Shown: positions 18,070-27,368, counted from the first letter of the stretch. The stretch is 64,000 nucleotides of DNA from Caldora sp965222765 (GCA_965222765.1 CBDCVG010000035.1:115046-179045), one strand, 5' to 3'. Notes: a model not told the origin generated them from the sequence alone. Made by a program: numbers and translations.

Positions 18070-19119
18070 ATGTTAGAGACCAAAACTCAGAATAATTTGC
18101 AGGAAACTATTTTCCCGTTTACCACTCAAGATGGCTTGGAATGTAATTTGATTCGGGTTCAAGGAGAAAAAGCCCCTGATAAAAGTCCAGTGCTTCTAGT
18201 ACATGGTGCGGGTGTTCGTGCCAATATTTTTCGTGCTCCGGTAGAAACTAATGTCGTGGATTACTTAGTTGCTTGTGGCTATGATGTTTGGCTAGAAAAC
18301 TGGCGTGCCAGTATCGATGTCAAGCCGAACTATTGGACATTAGATCAAGCAGCAGTATATGATCATCCTCAAGCAGTTAAAACCATTGTCAAAGCAACAG
18401 GATGGGACAAAATCAAGGCAATTATTCATTGTCAAGGTTCTACTAGTTTCATGATGTCTGCGGTAGCTGGTTTAGTCCCGGAAGTGGAAACTATTATTAG
18501 TAATGCAGTTTCACTACATCCCATTGTACCCTTAGGATCTGCTATCAAAATCAAGACGGCTTTACCTTTAGTAAAACCTTTCACGGATCATCTCAATCCT
18601 CAATGGGGACTAGAGGCAAAAACCTTCGCTGCTAAGTTAATATCTGCTTTTGTTGCCCTCACTCACCATGAGTGTAATAATTCTGTCTGCAAACAAGTTA
18701 GTTTCACCTATGGCTTTGGTTTTCCAGCTTTATGGCGTCACGAAAATCTGAATGAAGCAACCCATGAATGGGTTAAACAGGAATTTGCTTATGTACCTTT
18801 GAGTTTCTTTGAACAAATTTCTACTTGTATTAGTAAAGGACATTTGATTTCTGTAGAAGGAAAAGCTGAGTTACCTGATAATTTTGTGGCTCAACCACCC
18901 CAAACTGAGGCTCGCATTGCCTTCTTTGGTGGTGCACTCAATCTTTGCTTTTTACCTGAAAGTCAAAGAAAAACCTTTGATTTTTTTAATTCTTATCGCC
19001 CTGACTACCACTCATTACATATTTTGCCCACTTATAGTCATTTAGATGTGTTTATGGGACAAAATTCTGCTGTTGATATCTTTCCTCTAATAGTATCAGA
19101 ATTAGAAAAACAGATTTAG
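18070..19119 (+). CDS. Alpha/beta-fold hydrolase with a Cys at the nucleophile position, paired with the GMC oxidoreductase
   Basis: A 349-aa protein. The oxyanion region LLVHGAGVRANIF (about 42-54) and the nucleophile elbow IIHCQGSTSFM (about 118-128) place Cys where GxSxG hydrolases have Ser, as in the hydrolase part of large cholesterol-oxidase-type fusions. A late Asp (near GGALN) and the terminal YSHLDVFMG His complete a plausible triad. A purine-rich AGGGAGACGAAGGA ribosome site precedes the ATG. Only 36 bp separate it from the GMC gene, so the two are an operon acting on the same lipid-like substrate. Whether the enzyme is catalytic is not certain. Confidence 0.88.
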   Translation: MLETKTQNNLQETIFPFTTQDGLECNLIRVQGEKAPDKSPVLLVHGAGVRANIFRAPVETNVVDYLVACGYDVWLENWRASIDVKPNYWTLDQAAVYDHPQAVKTIVKATGWDKIKAIIHCQGSTSFMMSAVAGLVPEVETIISNAVSLHPIVPLGSAIKIKTALPLVKPFTDHLNPQWGLEAKTFAAKLISAFVALTHHECNNSVCKQVSFTYGFGFPALWRHENLNEATHEWVKQEFAYVPLSFFEQISTCISKGHLISVEGKAELPDNFVAQPPQTEARIAFFGGALNLCFLPESQRKTFDFFNSYRPDYHSLHILPTYSHLDVFMGQNSAVDIFPLIVSELEKQI

Positions 19120-19258
19120 AAGTACTGGTAGATCATCGACTCGCTCGTTTGTAACTCTCGGTTCAGTCACCATAACACCGAATATCTACTTTTTCACTCC
19201 TACTTGAGAATATGTCCTTCGCTATACATCCGACATTGCGCTTTCAGGAGCTGCCGTC

Positions 19259-19675
19259 ATGAATTCTATTTCAACAACCATTACTCTGCAAATTCCTGAC
19301 TTCCTCTATCAGCGCTTGGTTAACACTGCCCAAGCAACTGAACGCTCTCTTGAAGCTGTCATGCTCCATGCTTTACAAATTGGTAGTCCCCCCAATTGGT
19401 CTGATGTACCTGAAGAATTTCAAGCAGATCTAGCTGCCTTAGATAGGTTGGAAGATCAAGCTTTGTGGCCGATTGCCCAGAGTAAAAAAACACCGGAAGA
19501 AATGGAGCGTCACTACTGGTTGTTAGCTCAAAATCAAGAGCGTTCTTTAACAGATGCAGAACAGATTGAACTTGAGCAGCTTAAGATTTCAGCAGATCGT
19601 TTTATGCTACGCAAAGCTCATGCAGCGGCTCTCCTGAAATGGCGCGGTTACCCAGTTCCTCAAAGTATTATGTAA
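19259..19675 (+). CDS. Hypothetical protein with ribbon-helix-helix-like N-terminus (antitoxin-like)
   Basis: A 138-aa protein. Residues 1-40 (TTITLQIPDFLYQRLVNTAQATERSLEAVMLHAL) read like a ribbon-helix-helix or AbrB-type antitoxin DNA-binding strand-helix-helix. The rest is helical and charged, ending in AAALLKWRGYPVPQS. Similar proteins are common in cyanobacteria and often precede a nuclease or PIN-like toxin. No partner gene follows: the next 90 bp lead straight into a MITE, so this may be an orphan antitoxin-like gene. Function not established. Confidence 0.6.
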   Translation: MNSISTTITLQIPDFLYQRLVNTAQATERSLEAVMLHALQIGSPPNWSDVPEEFQADLAALDRLEDQALWPIAQSKKTPEEMERHYWLLAQNQERSLTDAEQIELEQLKISADRFMLRKAHAAALLKWRGYPVPQSIM

Positions 19676-19765
19676 CTTCATGGCCTATATTCCAATATCT
19701 TTGAAGAATGAGATAGATCGCCAAGATCGCCGTTATTGTTGTTATTGCCAAACTAGTCAAGTAAA

Positions 19766-19943
19766 TAGGGTTTGCTGAATAAGTCGTAATTTTCGGGTTT
19801 GAATAGGTGGTAGGTGGTAGGTGGCAGGTGGTAGGTAAGGGAAAGAGGTGGTAGGTGTTAGGGATTTTCGACTGACGGTGCAAGGTATAAAATGATTGAA
19901 AGCAAAGTATGGTATAGTTTCCACACTTATGCAGCAAGCCCTA
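19766..19943. mobile_element. 178-bp MITE with TAGGG...CCCTA terminal inverted repeats
   Basis: The left end TAGGGTTTGCTGAATAAGT and the reverse complement of the right end, TAGGGCTTGCTGCATAAGT, match at 17 of 19 positions. The interior holds GGTAGGT-type tandem repeats and no gene. The right end overlaps the stop codon of the convergent minus-strand gene. Single ends of the same family occur at 27189, 32774, 40768 (inverted) and 40799. Confidence 0.8.
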
Positions 19944-21086
19944 ACTAAGTGCTTTCGGATCGTCTTTGCCAATGGGTTCCTCTAACCCAATGGGTTCTTT
20001 TAGATCAATCGGTCCTTTATCTCTCACGATAATTTTCTTAGTGAAAGTATTATTTCCACGATTGATATCTGGATGTTGATTATTGGGATATACAGTAAAT
20101 CTGACGTTATATTCACCAGGACTTAATCTGGTTTCATAACGGATGCTGTTGTCACTAGATAGTTGGTTAGGTTCTAAAGAACCATGTTGCCTGACTATAG
20201 GTATAGGTCTGATGTGAGGAGCAAATATTAGCCACTGTACTTGAAAAGGTTCAGAAGCTACGTTACCAAGATTAATTAAATCTGCTCTAAGAGATACTTT
20301 ACTAGCTTTGAGAGATAAAGGACGAATACCACGCACAGCTAGATCAATCTTTGGTTTTGGTTGCTCAACACTTTCCCAATTAAGCAGGTTGGTAGTTTGA
20401 CCATCGATAATAGCAAATAACAGCCCGGAGCCGACAACATCAGGCATTTTGACCCTCAATTGTGAATTTGTCCAGCTGAGAATTTCTGCTGGTTTTCCTT
20501 GGAATAAAACTACATCATTGGGCTCTTGTTCCCCTAAATTAGCTCCCTCAATAACAACTTCGTCTCCAGGCTCTCCTTTAGCTGGTTTGACTTGACTCAG
20601 AAAAGGTAACTCTCGCCACTGACGAAGTTTAATTTCCTTAATACTTGTTTTAGTGCTAACTTCTGCTAACATAGCTGCTGCTTGAGTGTAGCGCTCTAGG
20701 TCGTCAACAGAATAGATAGCAATGCGATTTAATCGTTTAATCTCATCGACTGTAATATTTGGTAAAGTCGTTAAAGGTTGAGTACTTGTAGATTTAGTTA
20801 AATCCTTACGTACACTTTGTAGCTGACTTTCCAGTATCTGAGCGAAATCTAACTTAAGGACAGTGGCACTACTTTTACCTGGTTCTACGGTACGAAACTT
20901 AATTTCTCCTTCTGGAGTGTGGCGTACATTTACTTCTAAATCTAGTTGAAGCTGTTTGATGCCGATAGACTTACCACGGGCGTAAGATTTGAGGGAAAGG
21001 GTATCTTCGGCACGATCTATTTCTGCTGCGATCGCATCTACTATATCTGCTAGCTGCCATTCGGCATTTTCCTGTTGGTTTGTCAT
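19941..21086 (-). CDS. Trypco2-like / HhH / IPT-TIG / CARDB multidomain protein
   Basis: A 381-aa protein, the last gene of a three-gene operon. Residues 8-90 (ADIVDAIAAEIDRA...LQLDLEVNVRHTPEGEIKFRTVEPG..ATVLKLDF) resemble the Trypco2 domain found in bacterial conflict-type operons. Residues about 115-160 (ITVDEIKRLNRIAIYSVDDLERY) look like helix-hairpin-helix. Residues 163-225 are an IPT/TIG Ig-like module (VKPAKGEPGDEVVIEGANLG), and 245-365 a CARDB-like beta sandwich (SLRADLINLGNVASEPFQV..RGNNTFTKKIIV). No signal peptide is visible, so it is cytoplasmic unless exported otherwise. Assignments are by eye. The stop lies in the end of the adjacent MITE. Confidence 0.65.
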   Translation of the reverse strand: MTNQQENAEWQLADIVDAIAAEIDRAEDTLSLKSYARGKSIGIKQLQLDLEVNVRHTPEGEIKFRTVEPGKSSATVLKLDFAQILESQLQSVRKDLTKSTSTQPLTTLPNITVDEIKRLNRIAIYSVDDLERYTQAAAMLAEVSTKTSIKEIKLRQWRELPFLSQVKPAKGEPGDEVVIEGANLGEQEPNDVVLFQGKPAEILSWTNSQLRVKMPDVVGSGLLFAIIDGQTTNLLNWESVEQPKPKIDLAVRGIRPLSLKASKVSLRADLINLGNVASEPFQVQWLIFAPHIRPIPIVRQHGSLEPNQLSSDNSIRYETRLSPGEYNVRFTVYPNNQHPDINRGNNTFTKKIIVRDKGPIDLKEPIGLEEPIGKDDPKALS

Positions 21087-21385
21087 TAGTCTTTATCTGA
21101 ATTTTGTTCCAAGGCGATAGTCATGCGAATACGACCGAGTTTACCCACAGTGGGGTTTTCTAGGGTTGAAGGTAAACTCACCATCAGTCGTAAGTTATCC
21201 TCCTGTTGAGTTTGAGTTGAGGATTGTCTTTGGTTTTGCAAATATAGATGAGCAGGAATGTCAAAAGATACATCACTCACCTGTAACTTAATTTGGTCAC
21301 TATTTTGGACTTTTACTTCCTCTAGAGTGCCGTACACTTCCTTGGTAATTAGGGTGATTAAATCCCCTAGGGTAGAATCGCTCAT
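21086..21385 (-). CDS. Small uncharacterised operon protein (middle gene)
   Basis: 99 aa from the ATG at 21385 (MSDSTLGDLITLITKEVYG). A longer reading from 21580 would run through the intergenic palindromic repeat and is not favoured. The sequence predicts an N-terminal helix then beta strands (KLQVSDVSFDIPAHLYL, IRMTIALEQ). Its stop overlaps the start of the Trypco2-like gene (ATGA-type overlap), indicating translational coupling. I do not recognise the family. Confidence 0.7.
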   Translation of the reverse strand: MSDSTLGDLITLITKEVYGTLEEVKVQNSDQIKLQVSDVSFDIPAHLYLQNQRQSSTQTQQEDNLRLMVSLPSTLENPTVGKLGRIRMTIALEQNSDKD

Positions 21386-21557
21386 ACTGAGATCTTGCCT
21401 GAGTTTAAAATAGATCGTTTCCGGGTGAGGAAGGTGGTAGATTGGATGTAGCGACTCAATCCAACCTACCGGAATTGTCCTATTGCATGGTTTGATTAGC
21501 GATCGCGCTTGGTGGGGTAGCTTGAGCAAAACTGCCCCACTATAATTTTTGCGATGA

Positions 21558-22721
21558 TCAGTTACTTTCCACTGGTGCAAAAGTTTCAGTACGGAAGCGA
21601 AGCCTCACTTGACCGATTATTTCCGTACTCATGGTCAAAGCATCAAAGGAACTTTCATTAACTGCTTTAACATCGAGCTTACTGTAGTTTCCACCAATTG
21701 AGGCACGTCCCCAACCCCAGCTAGCACGGGCTCTGATGTAAGCGCTTCCTTGCTCCCGTTCATAGCGAGATTTGGCCTTCCTGTCTGCTTCTGTAGAAGT
21801 GACTTTAAAGGTAAGTTTAGAGAGAATTTCCCCATCAGAGACAACAATCCTTGCCATCCCCTCACGAGCCATTTCTCGGAGATGATCAATCATGCTTTGG
21901 GCTAAGGACTCGGCGATTTTCTGACGAATTGTCTTAACGACGTTACCCTTGAATTTCTTTCCCTTCTCATCGTCCCCCTCGGTGGAAGAATCGTTAAGAC
22001 TTAGGGGTTCTTCAAGGTTACTAGTGTTAGCAATTAAAGCGTCCATCACCTCCTTTATCTGTTCGCTAGCAGTTTTTCCAGGAGTACCTTCGTCAGAGTT
22101 TTCAGGAATTCCCTTAAATGTATAATCTTGGCGTACAACCGTTTTAGAATTATCCTCTGGTTGTGGATAACGCTCGATTAGATGTGCAGTAACCTGAGCT
22201 TGAGAAACGTTTTCCGCTTCAAATTGCTTCAGGGTTTTAGCCAAGTTAGCAACCAAATCAGCATAAGCTTGCATCTGCTTAATAGTGGAGCCAATGATGG
22301 CATCAAAAGTACCATTAATTAACCCAGTAGTAAACTCCACAAAACCTAGGTTTTGAACCTCTTTCGCTACATCAATACCAGCTTGAGCAGCATTACCTAT
22401 GCTCTCTATCTCTGTACTCTGTGTAGTAAAAGTGCTCCTTGCATTCTGTGTAGAAAAAGAGGGTTGTGGTTTTGGTCGTTCAACCTGAGAATCAACTAAT
22501 TCATGGAGAGAATCCCGCAGAATACCTGCAATATCACTTTGAACTAATTGGCGCTCTTGTTCATCGCTAACTTTAGTCATCGCCAAATCAACTATTGCAT
22601 CTACAGTACGATTAATGCCTTCGTTGATGGCCACATCATTAGATTTGCTTGCTTGATTGGTTACTGCCGCTTCAGATTGTGGCTGTGACAAATTGTCGTT
22701 AATTTGATTTGCTTCCGTCAT
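21558..22721 (-). CDS. Uncharacterised operon protein (first gene)
   Basis: A 387-aa protein, largely helical and without membrane segments. The N-terminal 95 residues are polar and Gln/Ser-rich. Residues 110-175 (QAGIDVAKEVQNLGFVEFTTGLINGTFDAIIGSTIKQMQAYADLVANLAK) form a conserved-looking amphipathic region. A linker rich in Asp/Glu/Ser follows (215-250). The C-terminus (SYIRARA-like, ARASWGWGRASIGGNYSKLDVKAV) ends in beta strands. It precedes the 99-aa and Trypco2-like genes on the same strand, after a gap of about 170 bp holding an inverted repeat. The three probably act together. No function can be named from sequence. Confidence 0.7.
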   Translation of the reverse strand: MTEANQINDNLSQPQSEAAVTNQASKSNDVAINEGINRTVDAIVDLAMTKVSDEQERQLVQSDIAGILRDSLHELVDSQVERPKPQPSFSTQNARSTFTTQSTEIESIGNAAQAGIDVAKEVQNLGFVEFTTGLINGTFDAIIGSTIKQMQAYADLVANLAKTLKQFEAENVSQAQVTAHLIERYPQPEDNSKTVVRQDYTFKGIPENSDEGTPGKTASEQIKEVMDALIANTSNLEEPLSLNDSSTEGDDEKGKKFKGNVVKTIRQKIAESLAQSMIDHLREMAREGMARIVVSDGEILSKLTFKVTSTEADRKAKSRYEREQGSAYIRARASWGWGRASIGGNYSKLDVKAVNESSFDALTMSTEIIGQVRLRFRTETFAPVESN

Positions 22722-22791
22722 GACACTCTCTACTGTTAATGTTTTTTGTGTGGGATTTGTATTCCCTGAGTAGTATGCCTCTAGAGTAGAA

Positions 22792-22919
22792 AGTCAATAC
22801 AGCAATTCTATTTAAGTTGTGGCAGTTTTATAAGTGACCAAAAATAAATCCCTAATTCCCCGCAAAGTCAATATAGAAATCCTATTTAAGTTGTGGCAGT
22901 TTCATAAGTGGCCACAACT
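22792..22919. repeat. Two direct copies of a ~47-bp repeat with a GTTGTGGC/GCCACAAC palindrome
   Basis: 22792-22838 and 22870-22917 share CAATA-AG...CTATTTAAGTTGTGGCAGTTT-ATAAGTG. The second copy carries an 8-bp inverted repeat around a short loop. They sit upstream of the three-gene operon within the 876-bp region that separates it from the gene at 23598, and could hold its promoter or operator. No function is demonstrable. Confidence 0.65.
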
Positions 22920-22962
22920 AAACCCCCAAATCCAAGCAAAGCTGTTCCCAAACCCACTCTTG

Positions 22963-23332
22963 TCACAAGTCTCCCAGCTTTACAACTTTTTGTAAATAAT
23001 TCTTGTATTTTTCTTGATGATTTGATAATAATCCGATAAGTACAGAATTACGTCGCCAATCCAAAGGCGGCAAGTAGTTGAATTTCTCTAAAAACTTCTG
23101 TTCTGCCGACTCTGTCGGCTGTTCTTTTTGATAAGCAGCTTTAAGCAACCTCTGATATACGGCCTACTATACTTTTTCTTCGTTACTTACCCAGTACCGG
23201 ATCATCCTCCCAGTCGGTAAGCTCTTTTAAAGGTTTATCAATCTCAAATTTCTGCTTACAGCAAGGAAAGACTCTGTAGCAAGCCAAGATCTCAGCAAAA
23301 CAGTAATAAATACACAATTTCAAGGTTTTCAC
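22963..23332 (-). pseudogene. Probable degraded coding region (two short out-of-frame segments)
   Basis: On the minus strand, 23332-23183 encodes about 49 protein-like residues (ending KPLKELTDWEDDPVLGK) before a stop. 23148-22963 encodes 61 residues (LKAAYQKEQPTESAEQKFLEKFNYLPPLDWRRNSVL). A further fragment upstream (DSLAEELDVSISHGFG) is in another frame. The composition is protein-like, but no intact frame covers it. It may be one decayed gene or two tiny genes; I do not recognise a family. Confidence 0.4.
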
Positions 23333-23597
23333 CTTCCCTAATGCAATTTGAGCCCAAAACCATGGCTAATACTGACATCAAGTTCTTCTGCTAAAGAATC
23401 TTTTTTTCTATTTTTATAAGTTCTTAATTTGCTTCTTTTTCTGATTTCGTTAATATACTCAAGTTAAAATAATTTGATTTTCTTTTGATATTTTATTATT
23501 CCTAACTCCCCCTGGTTCTGTTTTTACCTTAGAAATTGTATTATTATAGCTTATTTGTCGATTTTGATTATATTATGGAGATGTCTAATCAGTTGAG

Positions 23598-24218
23598 ATG
23601 AATCAAATGAAAGACAATCAGTTAGGTATTACTTTCCGAGAAACGATGCAAGGTGGCTTCGCTCTAGGTAATACGGATCCTCGCTCTGGAGAGCAACAAG
23701 GAAATGCCCAGAAAACTCATCTTGCGATGCACGCTACTATCAAGATCCAGGATTTAGAGCGATTTATTGCCGATCCTAATCATCTTGGTAGCATTACAGG
23801 TAATATTGACTTTACTCCCTTTGGTAACAATATTCCCGCCACAAGGGGAGTCTTTAATCTCTTTTTTCCTACAGCTCAACCTCAACTAAAGTTAATGGTT
23901 TATGAACTTGCCTTTGAACATAAAGGTCAAGATTATTATTTAGCTGGGAAGAAAGAAGTAAGAAATGATCCACAATTTGACCTCTGGGCAGATACTACTA
24001 CTTTATATACCCAACTACATCAAGGAACAGATAAATCAGCTCCTGTTGTAGGAGCAGGGGTTTTGAGTTTGAATGTAGCAGCATTGGCCAAGCTAGTGTC
24101 TACAATACGGGTTACTAACGCTAACTCATTAGCAGATCACCCTAAGGCACTATTTGATTTTGGTAAATTTTTCTTAGGTGAACTTTGGGATAGTTATCAA
24201 CCTAAGAGTAATCAGTAG
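23598..24218 (+). CDS. GMC/alpha-beta-hydrolase-associated beta-rich domain protein
   Basis: A 206-aa single-domain protein. It starts GITFRETMQGGFALG and continues with H-x-ATIKIQDLERFIADPNHLGSITGNIDF, TRGVFNLFFP, LMVYELAFEHKGQDYYLAGKKEVRND and DLWADTTTLYT. This pattern is found as a separate domain in large cholesterol-oxidase-type proteins that also contain GMC and alpha/beta-hydrolase domains. In this window the three modules are separate genes (16324, 18070, 23598) split by the three-gene operon. It could bind or present a lipid substrate. The function is inferred from this association only. Confidence 0.7.
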   Translation: MNQMKDNQLGITFRETMQGGFALGNTDPRSGEQQGNAQKTHLAMHATIKIQDLERFIADPNHLGSITGNIDFTPFGNNIPATRGVFNLFFPTAQPQLKLMVYELAFEHKGQDYYLAGKKEVRNDPQFDLWADTTTLYTQLHQGTDKSAPVVGAGVLSLNVAALAKLVSTIRVTNANSLADHPKALFDFGKFFLGELWDSYQPKSNQ

Positions 24219-24358
24219 GTTGGGTAGAGCGATAGCGAAACCCAACACAAATCTTCTGCGATTGACTAATAACACTTCTACTGGAAAGCATTCCCCATCA
24301 GAAGCAATTAACTCTATTTCAAAAAATAACTCCCCATTTTCACCAAACCTGCCTGAGA

Positions 24359-24682
24359 TCATAATCTACCGCAGGTTCCTGTTTCATTTAAGCGAAAGGT
24401 TGTTAGCATAGCGTCTGTATCATCGTAGCGTTCACGAATTTTTTCTAGAATATCCAAAAATTTGGGGTCTATTAAATATTCTCCGGTATCTGGCTCGATC
24501 GCAATAAACCAATTATAGTATTTTTCGATGAGTTGGGGTCGAATTTGTTCAAATATTTCCCGGCAGCGCAAGCCTAGTTTCGTTCTTTGGGCCTTGCGTC
24601 TTGCTATTTCCTCTAGCGATACCGTTCGTTCTGGGCAGATTCTACCTCGTTGCGGTTTCTGCTTTTCAGATAGATTGGTCAT
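24359..24682 (-). CDS. Small cyanobacterial protein of unknown function
   Basis: 107 aa from the ATG at 24682; an in-frame ATG at 24712 adds 10 residues and neither has a clear ribosome site. A basic helix (SLEEIARRKAQRTKLGLRCREIFEQIRPQLI) is followed by YYNWFIAIEPDTGEYLIDPKFLDILEKI and a C-terminus ending FRLNETGTCGRL. Similar proteins occur widely in cyanobacteria, sometimes next to an aspartic-protease-like gene, which is absent here. Its function is unknown; antitoxin-like pairing is possible. Confidence 0.65.
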   Translation of the reverse strand: MTNLSEKQKPQRGRICPERTVSLEEIARRKAQRTKLGLRCREIFEQIRPQLIEKYYNWFIAIEPDTGEYLIDPKFLDILEKIRERYDDTDAMLTTFRLNETGTCGRL

Positions 24683-24895
24683 ACCGTTTACAAGTTGAAG
24701 ACAAAGGTACATTTAATTTAACTCATCATTAGGGACATGCGATCGCAATCTCTCAAAAAACTATCTTTACCTCAAGCAGAACATCCGGAAAGGTATACAA
24801 ACTCTACTTTTGGCAGCAAAATGGAAAGACATTTGAACAAGTAGTTGATGAATCGGTAAAATTGAGCAATGACTATACGCTGGATTACTTGAGCC

Positions 24896-27201
24896 ATGCA
24901 ACAGCAGTCACTATCAGACTTTCCCATCCAACAACCTAAATATTCGGTAAGCGAAGGTTCGATCTTCAAAAGAATCTTAGACCTTCTTTTCCAACCCCTA
25001 GGAAAAGCAAATTGCCGCAAAAAAATCAAACTGGGTACATTATCCAGTTCTGTACCAAGCCAAAGTTTTCAACTAGGGACATTTACCATTGACTGGCAAA
25101 ACTCTAGTCAAGAGCAACTGAGTCTTCGCATTACCCACAACAATAAAATTGTTTGGGAAACCCCGGCAGGTAAAAATTTTGTTGGTGGTGCCAATGTAGA
25201 ATTGAAAATTAGTGAGGATCGAGGCTCAATCCAGATTGATGAGCGCTATCTCAAGCAATTTTCTGCTCAAACAGTCACTCAGATCGAACATCAAGCTGAG
25301 ACACTAATAATCCATGGTAAGCTGCGAGAGCAACCATCTGCCACCGATGACATCCAGTATGTGCTTTGTTTAAAACCTTCAGGAACCAATAAGCTGGATT
25401 TCGATTTACAACTTACGGGAGGCACAGTAAATCAGGCACAGCTAGATTATGTCACTTCAGCAGAAGAACATTTCTACGGCTTTGGTGAACAATTTTCTTA
25501 CATCGATTGCAAAGGACATCTCATTCCCATCGTTTGTGAGGAAGGAGGTATTGGTAGAGGAGATCCTGGACCAAAAACTTTACAAATTATTGGGGTAAGT
25601 GGCGATCGCTTTTCTAGTTATGCTCCAGCACCTCATTTTTTAACGAACAAAGGACGCTCTCTATTTTTAACCAATACTGAACCATCAGTTTTTGACTTAC
25701 GAGACCCCAATTTAGTCAATATTAGGATTGAATCGAGTCGTATGCAAGGACAATTGCTCTGTGGAGAAACTCCCCTAGAGCTGATTGAACTTTATACTGA
25801 ATATACTGGACGGATGCTTCCCCTTCCTGACTGGCTCAATTCTGGAGCTTTAATTGGGATGCAAGGAGGTACGGAAAAAGTACATCAAATTTGGTCACAA
25901 TTACGGAATTTAGATACTCCCATTGCTGGATTTTGGCTTCAGGATTGGGTCGGTCAACGCAGGACTATTGCAGGAAAACAGTTATGGTGGAATTGGCAAC
26001 TTAACCCCGATACCTATCCAGGTTGGGATTCACTGGTTCAGGAACTAGAACAAGAAGGTATTGCTGTTGGTGTCTACATTAATCCTTTTTTAGTCAATCT
26101 TCCTGAAGAAGAACTTGGGGGACGACGAAATCTCTATCAGGAAGCCCAAGAGCAAGGTTTTTTAGTCAAACACGAAACTGGAGAACCCTATTTAGTCAAG
26201 AATACCGATTTTGATGCTGGCTTAGTTGATTGGACTAATCCTCAAGCTGGAGAATGGTTTAAAGAAATTATCAAAACCGAGGTACTGGGAATTGGAGCCA
26301 AGTTTTGGATGGCTGACTTTGCCGAAGCAGCTCAATTCGATGGTAATTTTTTACTCTCAGCAATCTGGACTAACTTATCACAATCAATACCCAGTTGAAC
26401 TGGGCAAATATCAATCGCACAGCCATCCAAGAAGCCAATCGAGAACTCGATGCCTGGTTTTTTACCCGTGCTGGTTATACCAAAACCCCAGGTGCTACTA
26501 CTGGTATGTGGTTAGGAGATCAAAACGTTACTTGGAATCGTCATGATGGCTTACCAAGTGCGCTTTTGGGTTTACTGAGTGGTGGATTTTCTGGTTTTAG
26601 CCTCAATCATAGCGATATCGGGGGATATACCAGTATTTCTTATCGTATCTTACGCTTGATCGGTCGTGGCTTCGTGCGATCGCGGGAACTCCTTTACCGT
26701 TGGCTGGAGATGAATGCTTTTTCTCCTATCTTCCGCACTCACGAAGGCAATGAACCAGATAAAAATGTTCAGTTTTACGACGATGCAGAAACTTTTGCTA
26801 CCTTTAGTTATTGGGCGAAAGTTTATGCAGCTTTTGCCGACTACCGTATGGAATTAATGGAGGAAGCAACTAGTAAAGGTTATCCCTTAATTCGTCACCT
26901 AATCTTACATTATCCTGATGATCCAAACGTCTACCAATTAGAAGATCAGTTTCTCTACGGCAGCGAGTTTTTAGTTAAACCAGTTCTGCAAAAGGGTAAA
27001 ACTACTGTGGATGTCTATTTACCGGCAGGAGAATGGGTTCACTTATGGAGTAATCAAATCTATAGTAGTTCTCGTTCTCAAGGTAAGATTAAGGTATCAG
27101 CACCGATAGGAAAACCCGCTGTCTTCTATCGGCAAAATTCTACAGCAGCACAATCAGTACGAGAAATACTCAAACAACAAGACTTAATTAGGGTTTGTTG
27201 A
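24896..27201 (+). pseudogene. GH31 sulfoquinovosidase-like (YihQ-like) alpha-glycosidase with two +1 frameshifts
   Basis: Reading frames 24896-26398 and 26395-27201 together make one GH31 enzyme of about 767 aa. The first part has the N-terminal beta domain, the QDWVGQRRT...QLWWNW segment (family residues that set sulfoquinovose binding in YihQ), and WMADFAEA with the nucleophile Asp. The second part has WLGDQNVTW with the acid/base Asp and HSDIGGYT. Alignment of frames shows an extra T in the T6 run 26347-26352 and an extra C at 26400. Removing both restores FDGNFYSQQSGLTYHNQYPVEWANINRT. The last codons run into a MITE end. The enzyme would hydrolyse sulfoquinovosides from thylakoid SQDG. 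It is either a pseudogene or two sequencing errors. Confidence 0.85.
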
Positions 27202-27262
27202 ATAAGTCGTAATTCTCGGTTTTGAATAGGTGGTAGGTGTTAGGTGGCAGGTGGTAGGTAAG
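27189..27262. repeat. Single MITE end (TAGGGTTTGTTGAATAAGT) plus GGTAGGTGTTA repeats
   Basis: Matches the left end of the 19766-19943 MITE, including the GTCGTAATT and GGTAGGT tandem tract. No right end is visible. The GH31 stop codon lies inside it. Confidence 0.7.
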
Positions 27263-27318
27263 GTATTAGGTGTTAGGTGTTAGGGAATTTCCCACAACAG
27301 TGCAGAGGTCTTAAACCA

Positions 27319-27362
27319 AATTTATCAATTATCAATTATCAATTATCAATTATCAATTATCA
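27319..27362. repeat. AATTATC heptad STRR (six units)
   Basis: Tandem TCAATTA/AATTATC units preceded by GAGGTCTTAAACCAAATT. The same pair of motifs occurs before the LptF/G gene at 44822-44866. Confidence 0.9.
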
Positions 27363-27368
27363 AAAGGT

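Noticed and set aside
26340..26410. Programmed frameshifting in the GH31 gene
   Set aside because: Two separate +1 shifts would be needed within 50 bp and no known slippery/stop arrangement is present.
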